64,000 nt of DNA from Sphingomonas sp. PAMC26645 (GTDB taxonomy: Bacteria > Pseudomonadota > Alphaproteobacteria > Sphingomonadales > Sphingomonadaceae), in the NCBI RefSeq assembly GCF_004795835.1, contig NZ_CP039249.1, positions 310,001-374,000 of the forward strand, in the 5' to 3' direction. The notes below the pieces were generated by a model. It saw nothing but the letters and a program-made list of their open reading frames with translations. It did not search any database and had not been told where the DNA came from. The position numbers and the translations under genes are program-made. Positions 57,816-64,000 of the stretch are shown here, in pieces (the first letter of the stretch is position 1; every line of letters starts with the position of its first letter).

Positions 57816-58337
57816 ATGCGGATCACGATTCTGGCAATTTCAACCTCGTTGATCATGGCGCAGTATCCTGCGGCCGCGGCGTCCAAGCCGCGCAAGGCGG
57901 AGCGGTCCCCGCTGCTAGTTGCCGTCACGCAATGCCGCACCGTGACCGAACCATTGGCGCGGCTGGCCTGCTTCGATCACTCGGTGGCGGCGCTGGATAC
58001 CGCGGAAGCCGATCAAGCGGTCGTCGTCATCGACCAGCAACAAGTTCGCGAGACGCGCCGAAATCTGTTTGGGATAACGCTGCCCGATACCGGCTTGTTC
58101 GGCAACGGCAACGACCTGCCGCAGATCGAGACGACTCTCGCCGGTGCGTCGGTGGATGGCGCCGGCCGATGGAGTTTCCAGTTGGCCGATGGCGCGCGAT
58201 GGATCCAGACCGATGATTACACGATCGCGCGGCGTCCACGGGCAAACGATAAAGTCGTCATCAAGCGCGGTGCCTTAGGGAGTTTCAAGCTAAGCGTTGG
58301 CGGCCAGCCGGGTGTGAAGGCGAAACGGGTGAACTGA
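57816..58337 (+). CDS. Exported protein of unknown function
   Basis: A 173-residue protein with a signal sequence (MRITILAISTSLIMAQYPAAAAS). It has CRTVTEPLARLACFDHSVAAL, a Cys-containing motif seen in several short periplasmic proteins of this group, then ARWIQTDDYTIARRPRANDKVVIKRGALGSFKL, which looks like a small SH3-type beta-barrel. ATG 57816 is preceded by GAGGTAGG. No named family is recognised. It sits alone between the large receptor and an M23 peptidase. The 275-base gap upstream (57541-57815) shows no gene. Confidence 0.75.
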   Translation: MRITILAISTSLIMAQYPAAAASKPRKAERSPLLVAVTQCRTVTEPLARLACFDHSVAALDTAEADQAVVVIDQQQVRETRRNLFGITLPDTGLFGNGNDLPQIETTLAGASVDGAGRWSFQLADGARWIQTDDYTIARRPRANDKVVIKRGALGSFKLSVGGQPGVKAKRVN

Positions 58338-58348
58338 GCGCTCGTCAC

Positions 58349-59188
58349 CTACGGTCGCATCACACCCGCCACCAGCATCGGGTCGAGCTTGGCGTCGCGC
58401 CATCGTAACGCCCAGTGGAGGTGGGGGCCGGTGGCGCGGCCGGTCATGCCGACGGCGCCGATCGGTTGGCCTTGGTGAACGTGATCACCGGGTTTCACGT
58501 CGATGCGGGACAGGTGCAGGAAGGCGCTGTTGAGGCCCATGCCGTGGTCGAGCATCAAGAGGTTGCCCTCCAGCGTGAAGGGGTGATCCGCAGCGAGGAT
58601 TACGACGCCGTCGGCGGGGGCGGTGACGATCGCGCCGGTTGGCTTGGCGATGTCGGTGCCTGAATGATAGCCGCCGGGTTCACTCTTATAGATGCGTTGC
58701 GCGCCGAACAGGCCGGAGATGCGGCCCGTCGCCGGCCATGCGAACGCCTGGCGCCAACCTTGCGCGTCGGTGGTGCGCGCGCGGGCGGCGACGATCTGCG
58801 CGAGTTCCGGCGGACGCAGTTTGGCGAAGACCGGGTCGGGCGCGGGGAATTTCGGGAGTGTGTTCAGCCGCTCGATCCGCCAAGCGCGCGGCGCGATCGT
58901 GAGGCTTTGCGTGACACTACGACCGTTGGCGAGTGTTGCCGTCAGTGTCGCTTGCGGGCCCGCGTCGCGGTCGAAACCGGCGATGAAGCGGCCATCGGGG
59001 GATAGCGCGATCGGCTTGCCATCGAGCATGGCCGTGCGCGCGCCGTCGGGGGCGGTGCCGAGAATCAGCCCGCCCTGGCTGAGCGTGCCGGTCCAGCGGA
59101 AGGCGGACTGGGACGCGGTATTCGAGGGCGGTGCTTGTTGGGCGGCACCGGATGCAGCCAGCAGGACAAGCACCGCCGCGCGGATCAT
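58349..59188 (-). CDS. M23 family zinc metallopeptidase (LytM-like)
   Basis: A 279-residue exported peptidoglycan hydrolase. Signal peptide MIRAAVLVLLAASGAAQ, an N-terminal beta domain, then the LytM domain with GGYHSGTDIAKPTGA (zinc His and Asp) and GPHLHWALRWRD (H-x-H motif), plus LMLDHGMGLNSAFLHLS. All zinc ligands are present, so it is probably an active endopeptidase. ATG 59188 overlaps the DUF2093 gene stop (ATGA). Confidence 0.93.
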   Translation of the reverse strand: MIRAAVLVLLAASGAAQQAPPSNTASQSAFRWTGTLSQGGLILGTAPDGARTAMLDGKPIALSPDGRFIAGFDRDAGPQATLTATLANGRSVTQSLTIAPRAWRIERLNTLPKFPAPDPVFAKLRPPELAQIVAARARTTDAQGWRQAFAWPATGRISGLFGAQRIYKSEPGGYHSGTDIAKPTGAIVTAPADGVVILAADHPFTLEGNLLMLDHGMGLNSAFLHLSRIDVKPGDHVHQGQPIGAVGMTGRATGPHLHWALRWRDAKLDPMLVAGVMRP

Positions 59189-59385
59189 CGTGGGGCCATC
59201 GCTTCGCTGGCAGCCGTCGCGGTGGAATAGGCTTCCTGGCGCGCTACGCTCCAATAGCGCAGGTCTTCGAGCGCGATGCGGTGGCCAGTCGCGGCGCAGG
59301 CGACGTGGTCGCCGGGGCTGAGCACGCGGAAACCGTTTGCCATATAGTGCAGGCGCGCGGCGCGGTCGGAGTTGGACATCAGCAT
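59185..59385 (-). CDS. DUF2093 domain protein
   Basis: A 66-residue protein with NGFRVLSPGDHVACAATGHR and the ending RYWSVARQEAY, the full DUF2093 pattern, which is widespread in alphaproteobacteria and of unknown function. The start is ATG 59385 (or ATG 59379). It lies between xseA (13 bases upstream) and the M23 peptidase (ATGA overlap), so the three form one operon. Confidence 0.88.
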   Translation of the reverse strand: MLMSNSDRAARLHYMANGFRVLSPGDHVACAATGHRIALEDLRYWSVARQEAYSTATAASEAMAPR

Positions 59386-59397
59386 GACGGGTCTTCT

Positions 59398-60822
59398 CTA
59401 CAGCAGGGTCGGCTGGCGCGGCGCGGCGTCGGACGCGGGCTTCGCCTTGGGGGCAGCATAGGTTTTGGCGGACGGACGCTCAAGGCCGGTGTCCGTCACC
59501 GCGTCCACCACGCCGTCGCGGAAGTGGAGTGTCAGCGTCCCAGCATCGCGCGCCGACGTTGCCGAGGCGAGCGTTTCGCCGCCAGGCCGCGCGGTGACGC
59601 GAGCATAGCCGCGGTCGAGGATCGCGTCGGGGTTGAGCGACTGGACGAGACGCCACGTCGCGTCGAGCTGCGCGCGCTTGGCTTCGAGCTTGCGTTCCAG
59701 CGTGGCGGGACGCAGCGCTGCGCCCGAGCGATCGAGACTGCCGCGCGCGAGGGTCAGGCGACGTTCGAGACCGCGGTCGAGCCGCTGGCCGAAGTCGTCG
59801 GCGCGCTGGCGCTGCGGCCCGAGCAAATGGTCGCGCTTCGGCAGCAGGCGGGCGAGCGCATCGAGCCGCTCGCGGCCGCGCTCGACATGGCGGCGCGCAC
59901 ACCGCTCGGTACGGTTGCGGTGGCTGTCGATCGTGAGGCGCAGGTCGGCGAGCACCGGCACCGCAATCTCGGCCGCGGCGGTCGGCGTCGGCGCGCGCAG
60001 GTCGGCGGCGAAATCGCACAAGGTCGTGTCGGTTTCATGCCCCACGGCGGAGATGATCGGGATCGTGCAGGCGGCGACCGCGCGGACGACGACCTCCTCG
60101 TTGAACGACCACAGATCCTCGACCGAACCGCCGCCGCGCGCGACGATGACGAGGTCGGGGCGCGGCACCGGGCCGCCGGGGACGATCGCGTCGAACCCGC
60201 GGACGGCGGCGGCGATTTCGGCGGCGGAGCCCTCGCCCTGCACCTTGACCGGCCACACGATGACGTGCGTCGGGCAGCGATCTTCGAGGCGGTGGAGAAT
60301 GTCGCGGATCACCGCGCCGGTGCCCGAGGTGACGACGCCGATCACCTTCGGCATGAACGGCAGCCGTTTTTTGCGCGTGCCGTCGAACAGTCCCTCGCCC
60401 GCCAGCTTCGCCTTCAATTTCTCGAGCAACGCCATCAGCGCGCCGGCGCCCGCCAGCTCCATCCGTTCGATGACGATCTGGTATTTCGAGCGGCCGGGAT
60501 AGGTGGTGAGCTTGCCGGTCGCGATGACCTCGATGCCGTCCTGAGGCACGAAGGCGAGGCTCGACGCATTGCCCTTCCAGATGACGCCGTCGATCACCGC
60601 CTGGTCGTCCTTGAGCGACATATAGCAATGCCCGGAGGCGACACGCTTCCAGCCCGAGATCTCGCCGCGCAAGCGGACATGGCCAAATTCGCCCTCGACC
60701 ATCCGCTTCAGCGTGAAGGCGAGTTCGCCGACCGACATGGCGAGTGCGTTGTCGCCGGGGACTTGCTCGGCTACCAGCCGCCCCATGTCGCTGGACAATT
60801 CATCGGAAAAGGGATCGGGCAT
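59398..60822 (-). CDS. xseA: Exodeoxyribonuclease VII large subunit
   Basis: Catalytic subunit of the ssDNA exonuclease ExoVII. The N-terminal OB fold contains [19 protein letters not shown], then [35 protein letters not shown] and [18 protein letters not shown], the catalytic region, followed by a coiled-coil ([18 protein letters not shown]). The length is 474 residues. The start ATG at 60822 overlaps the purD ATG on the opposite strand by two bases. The small subunit xseB is not in the window. Confidence 0.95.
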   Translation of the reverse strand: MPDPFSDELSSDMGRLVAEQVPGDNALAMSVGELAFTLKRMVEGEFGHVRLRGEISGWKRVASGHCYMSLKDDQAVIDGVIWKGNASSLAFVPQDGIEVIATGKLTTYPGRSKYQIVIERMELAGAGALMALLEKLKAKLAGEGLFDGTRKKRLPFMPKVIGVVTSGTGAVIRDILHRLEDRCPTHVIVWPVKVQGEGSAAEIAAAVRGFDAIVPGGPVPRPDLVIVARGGGSVEDLWSFNEEVVVRAVAACTIPIISAVGHETDTTLCDFAADLRAPTPTAAAEIAVPVLADLRLTIDSHRNRTERCARRHVERGRERLDALARLLPKRDHLLGPQRQRADDFGQRLDRGLERRLTLARGSLDRSGAALRPATLERKLEAKRAQLDATWRLVQSLNPDAILDRGYARVTARPGGETLASATSARDAGTLTLHFRDGVVDAVTDTGLERPSAKTYAAPKAKPASDAAPRQPTLL

Positions 60823-62083
60823 GAACGTCCTGCTGCTGGGCTCGGGGGGGCGCGAACATGCGCTCGCGTGGAAGCTGGTGCAATCTCGCGGCCTCGATAC
60901 GCTGTATGCCGCGCCGGGCAACCCCGGGATCGCGCGCGTTGCGACGCTCGTGCCGCTCGATGCGACGGATCATAGCGCGGTGGTGGCGTTCGTGCGGGAG
61001 CATGACGTCGGGCTGGTCGTGATCGGGCCGGAGGCGCCGCTGGTCGACGGACTGGCGGACTCGCTGCGCGCGGCGGACGTTCCGGTGTTCGGGCCTTCGA
61101 AGGCGGCGGCGCAGCTGGAGGGGTCGAAGGGCTTCACCAAGGATCTGTGCCTACGGGCCGGCATTCCGACCGCGGGCTATGTCCGCGTAAGGACGCGCGA
61201 AGAGGCGGATATCGCACTCGTCCGCACCTTCTCGTTGCCGGTCGTCATCAAGGCGGACGGGCTTGCGGCCGGCAAGGGCGTTGTCATCGCGTTCAGCGCT
61301 GCCGAAGCCGATGCCGCGCTCGACGCACTGTTCGCGGACGGCGAAGCCGAGGCGGTGATCGAGGAATTCCTCGAAGGCGAGGAGGCGAGCCTCTTCGTGC
61401 TGACTGACGGCGTGTCGCTGATGCCGTTCGGCTCCGCGCAAGATCACAAGCGTCTCGGCGAGGGCGATACCGGGCCGAACACCGGCGGGATGGGCGCGTA
61501 CAGCCCCGCGCTCGTGCTGACGCCGGCGCTGGAGAAGCGCGCGATCGACGAGATCGTCGCGCCGACGGTGGCGGCCATGGCGGCCGAACGCATGCCCTTC
61601 AGCGGCGTGCTGTACGCGGGGCTGATGCTGACGCCGCAGGGGCCCAAGCTCATCGAGTACAACGCGCGGTTCGGCGATCCCGAAACGCAGGTGCTGATGA
61701 TGCGCTTCCAGGGCGACCTGCTCGCGACGATGCTGGCGGTGGCAGAAGGGCGGCTTAGCGAGATGCCGCCTGCGCAGTTCAGCGCCGAGACCGCGTTGAC
61801 GGTGGTGATGGCGGCAGAGGGCTATCCGGGCACGCCCAAGTCCGGTGGCGCGATCGTCGGGCTGGATTCCGCGCGGGCCGCAGGCGGCACTGTGTTCCAC
61901 GCAGGCACGCGGCTTGAGGACGGTGGGTTGGTCGCGTCCGGCGGGCGCGTTCTTGCGGTGACGGCGACCGGCGACACCGTCGCAACGGCGCAGGCGAACG
62001 CCTATCGCGCGGTCGAGGCGATCGATTTCGCGGAAGGCTTCTACCGACGCGACATCGGCTGGCGCGAGATCGGGCGCGGGTGA
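60821..62083 (+). CDS. purD: Phosphoribosylamine-glycine ligase (GARS)
   Basis: Second step of purine synthesis: ATP-dependent joining of phosphoribosylamine and glycine. [19 protein letters not shown] and AAPGNPGIA begin the fold, and the ATP-grasp domain shows [34 protein letters not shown] and the GARS signature RFGDPETQ. The length is 420 residues. The ATG is fixed by the family N-terminus and overlaps the start codon of divergent xseA. Fourth purine gene in the window, each in a separate place. Confidence 0.97.
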   Translation: MNVLLLGSGGREHALAWKLVQSRGLDTLYAAPGNPGIARVATLVPLDATDHSAVVAFVREHDVGLVVIGPEAPLVDGLADSLRAADVPVFGPSKAAAQLEGSKGFTKDLCLRAGIPTAGYVRVRTREEADIALVRTFSLPVVIKADGLAAGKGVVIAFSAAEADAALDALFADGEAEAVIEEFLEGEEASLFVLTDGVSLMPFGSAQDHKRLGEGDTGPNTGGMGAYSPALVLTPALEKRAIDEIVAPTVAAMAAERMPFSGVLYAGLMLTPQGPKLIEYNARFGDPETQVLMMRFQGDLLATMLAVAEGRLSEMPPAQFSAETALTVVMAAEGYPGTPKSGGAIVGLDSARAAGGTVFHAGTRLEDGGLVASGGRVLAVTATGDTVATAQANAYRAVEAIDFAEGFYRRDIGWREIGRG

Positions 62084-62091
62084 TGCGTCTC

Positions 62092-62218
62092 GATCCTCCC
62101 CCGCCAGGGAGAGGTGGCTGGCTCTTGCCAGACGGAGGGGGAGGTAGGCAAAACCGCTGTTCCGTTTCCTCCCCCTCCGTCACCTTCGGCGACACCTCCC
62201 CCTTGCGGGGAAGGATCG
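62092..62218. repeat. Palindromic repeat family D, intergenic copy 2
   Basis: CGATCCTCCCCCGCCAGGGA and the closing CCCCCTTGCGGGGAAGGATCG form imperfect arms; the centre has CTTGCCAGACGGAGGGGGAGG and the pairing CTCCCCCTCCGTCACC. It begins 9 bases after the purD stop and may end its transcript. Confidence 0.88.
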
Positions 62219-62273
62219 TCAGGTACGAGCCAGCCGATTAGGTCTCGCCGCCCTTCGCGCGTGACGCTACGGT

Positions 62274-63071
62274 ATGGGAATGAACGAAACTTCCGCGACC
62301 TCCGCCTCGGGCCTGAGCCTGCTGCCCGACGGCATTGCCACGCTGACCGCGATCCACTTCACGATCATCGCCGTCGTGGCGGTCCTCGTCGTGATCGGCT
62401 TGCTCTGGGGCATCAAAGCCAAGCGCAGCCGCGTGAAGGCGTCGCGCGACGTGATCGCCAACGCGGAGGAGGCCGGCGTTCCGCCCGAGCCGGCTTCGGC
62501 AAAGCCCGCGGTTCAGGAACGCAAGGCTGAGCAATCGCAGGCGCAGTCGCAAATCGCGGCTGCCCCGGTTGTGCCGCCCCCCGCTCCGGTCCGGCGTGCC
62601 CCGCCCCGGCCTGAGCCGACCCCGCCTGTACCGCCCTTAAGCAGCGCACCCGAACAGGTGCCTGTTTCGCGCGAAGACGATGCGGTGCAAGCGCCCGATC
62701 GCCTGGCCGACGAACCGATCGCCGCTGCGTCGCCTTTTGACGCGAGTCCGGCGACCGAAACTGCCGCCCTTGCACCGGTAGCTCCGTCCGAAGAGGCTCC
62801 AATCGCACCGGCAGCACCGGCGCAATCCTATGCGGAGGGGCCCGTCACGCAGTTGAAAGGGCTCGGGCCGAAAGTTGCCGCACAGCTCGGCGCGCTCGGC
62901 GTTTCGACGGTCGGCGAGATGGCGGCGCTGTCGGACGGCGAAGTGCAGCGCATCGACGCGCAGCTTGGCAACTTTACCGGGCGGATGGGCCGCGATCGCT
63001 GGATCGAGCAGGCGCGGTTGCTGGCGGCTGGCGACAAGGCCGGCTTCGAGGCGGTGTTCGGCAAGCTCTAG
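62274..63071 (+). CDS. Membrane-anchored helix-hairpin-helix protein
   Basis: A 265-residue protein in three parts. Near the N-terminus is one membrane segment (FTIIAVVAVLVVIGLLWGI) followed by basic residues. A long Pro/Ala/Glu-rich linker runs from about residue 65 to 185. The C-terminal domain has VTQLKGLGPKVAAQLGALGV, a helix-hairpin-helix, then MGRDRWIEQARLLAAGD. Such HhH domains bind nucleic acid or act as protein modules next to NADH dehydrogenase or ribosomal genes. The function here is unknown. The start is ATG 62274 or ATG 62280, without a clear ribosome site. Confidence 0.78.
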   Translation: MGMNETSATSASGLSLLPDGIATLTAIHFTIIAVVAVLVVIGLLWGIKAKRSRVKASRDVIANAEEAGVPPEPASAKPAVQERKAEQSQAQSQIAAAPVVPPPAPVRRAPPRPEPTPPVPPLSSAPEQVPVSREDDAVQAPDRLADEPIAAASPFDASPATETAALAPVAPSEEAPIAPAAPAQSYAEGPVTQLKGLGPKVAAQLGALGVSTVGEMAALSDGEVQRIDAQLGNFTGRMGRDRWIEQARLLAAGDKAGFEAVFGKL

Positions 63072-63241
63072 GCTACGGGCTCGTGCGGAACGGTTTCGAT
63101 CGGGATAGCGGCGCGATCGGTTAACCTCGATCCGCACGCGCGGATGACGATTGGCTCTATGCTCCACGCGCGCCGACGGGCATGTCGGGTGCGTCGCATC
63201 TCGATGTAGGAGAGCGGCCGATAACAGGGCGATGAGTGCAC

Positions 63242-64000
63242 ATGCTGGTAACGATGAGCGCAATGCTGTTGACGGCTGCCCCCGTTCACGTGACGGCCGC
63301 GCCGATAGCGTTGCCCGGCGTCGGTGCGAGCGTGGCGCTGCCCGGCGCGGTAGTGTCGCCGTTCGCGGGTGACTTCCAGCCCGTCGCGGCGATGGCGGTT
63401 TCGCCGCTTGCGCTGACCGCGTCGCTTCCGGCGATCGAGATATTCGCCCAGGGGCTGCCGACGCAGGACATTCCGCCGGTGGGTCCCGCTCCGTTGGGGA
63501 CTCCGCCCGTCCAGCGGACGCCCAACGACATTATCGTCACCGGCCGCAAGGAAACTGCGGGCGATCCGCTGCGCGCGGTCAACGCCGAGTCGTTCGCGGT
63601 GACGCAGAAGGTCGACGACGCGGTGATCGGCCCGGTCGCGCGGACCTACAAGAAGACCGTGCCGAGCCCCATTCGACGCGGCATCCACAATTTCCTCTAC
63701 AACCTGCGCGAGCCGATCGTCTTCCTGAACTTCCTGCTCCAGTTCAAGCCAGGCAAGGCGGCGGAGACGGTAGGGCGGTTCGCGATCAACACGACGATCG
63801 GCGTGGCGGGCGTGCTCGACGTCGCCAAGAAGAAACCGTTCCACCTGCCGCGGCGGTCGAACGGGTTCGCCAACACGCTTGGCTATTACGGGGTCAAGAA
63901 CGGCCCGTTCCTGTTCCTGCCGCTGGTCGGGCCGACGACCATCCGTGACCTGCTGGGAGGTGCGATCGATCGCCTGATCCTGCCGGTCGCCGTCGGCAAG
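63242..64000 (+). CDS. MlaA (VacJ)-family protein, 5' part (partial)
   Basis: Open to the end of the window, at least 253 residues. An N-terminal hydrophobic stretch of a signal type is followed by a Pro-rich segment to about residue 100 containing NDIIVTGRKE, then the MlaA fold: GDPLRAVNAESFAVTQKVDD, ARTYKKTVPSPIRRGIHNF, GRFAINTTIGVAGVLDVAKK and GFANTLGYYGVKNGPFLFLP. MlaA extracts mislocalised phospholipid from the outer membrane and passes it to MlaC. No lipobox Cys is obvious. ATG 63242 is used; ATG 63254 is possible. The rest of the gene lies beyond 64000. An antisense open frame on the other strand here is a shadow. Confidence 0.85.
   Translation, partial: MLVTMSAMLLTAAPVHVTAAPIALPGVGASVALPGAVVSPFAGDFQPVAAMAVSPLALTASLPAIEIFAQGLPTQDIPPVGPAPLGTPPVQRTPNDIIVTGRKETAGDPLRAVNAESFAVTQKVDDAVIGPVARTYKKTVPSPIRRGIHNFLYNLREPIVFLNFLLQFKPGKAAETVGRFAINTTIGVAGVLDVAKKKPFHLPRRSNGFANTLGYYGVKNGPFLFLPLVGPTTIRDLLGGAIDRLILPVAVGK

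Noticed and set aside
63068..63844. 258-codon minus-strand open frame near the window end
   Set aside because: Antisense to the MlaA-family gene, whose plus-strand frame has clear family motifs and runs off the window without a stop.

Overview
The window is a G+C-rich chromosomal segment from an alphaproteobacterium, most likely a sphingomonad (Sphingomonas or a close relative). The evidence is the dense, overlapping gene packing, three large TonB-dependent receptors, the sphingomonad-type small proteins (DUF1674, DUF2093, 41-residue L36), glnK-amtB, and many short palindromic repeats of the kind scattered through sphingomonad genomes. No phage, plasmid, IS transposase, rRNA or CRISPR locus is visible. 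One tRNA (Phe, GAA) is present.

Layout. 0-4 kb: tail of an S9 peptidase, a beta-class DNA methyltransferase with a nuclease-like C-terminus, then infA (TTG start), maf, an RNase E/G-like gene, yacG and tRNA-Phe. 4-9.5 kb: purK-purE, gpmA, an Nna1-like carboxypeptidase with a DUF4136 lipoprotein, rpmJ and a HAD phosphatase. 9.6-17 kb: two divergent L,D-transpeptidases, a glycosyltransferase beside an unusual aminotransferase/flavoprotein fusion, an alpha-amino-acid ester hydrolase-like enzyme, and a small protein behind an M16 peptidase. 17-31 kb: M16 peptidase, DUF1624 membrane protein, siderophore-type receptor, a second receptor paired with a sugar-porter MFS protein, an orphan secreted protein and a DUF3772/MscS channel.

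31.8-43.2 kb is the most coherent block: a minus-strand propionyl-CoA to succinyl-CoA cluster. It has pccB, three small genes, methylmalonyl-CoA epimerase, a crotonase, methylmalonyl-CoA mutase, biotin synthase (supplying the PccA cofactor), an LprI-like protein and pccA. It is read away from a divergent XRE/DUF2083 regulator, and two TTTGCAAA-like palindromes in the shared promoter are good operator candidates. Three genes of this block (pccA, mutase, bioB) each carry a different long palindromic repeat inserted in frame, so the repeat is translated as an extra 30-45 residue peptide. This resembles the palindromic elements of Rickettsia and is the most striking feature of the window. The same repeat families also sit between genes elsewhere in the window.

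43.2-64 kb: glnK-amtB behind a clear sigma-54 promoter, purH, heparinase-like gene and rpe, rsmB, a DUF1674 (SdhAF4-like) gene, a thioesterase, clpB, a large TonB-dependent receptor, an M23 peptidase with a DUF2093 gene, xseA head-to-head with purD (start codons overlap), a membrane-anchored helix-hairpin-helix protein and the start of an MlaA-family gene that runs off the end.
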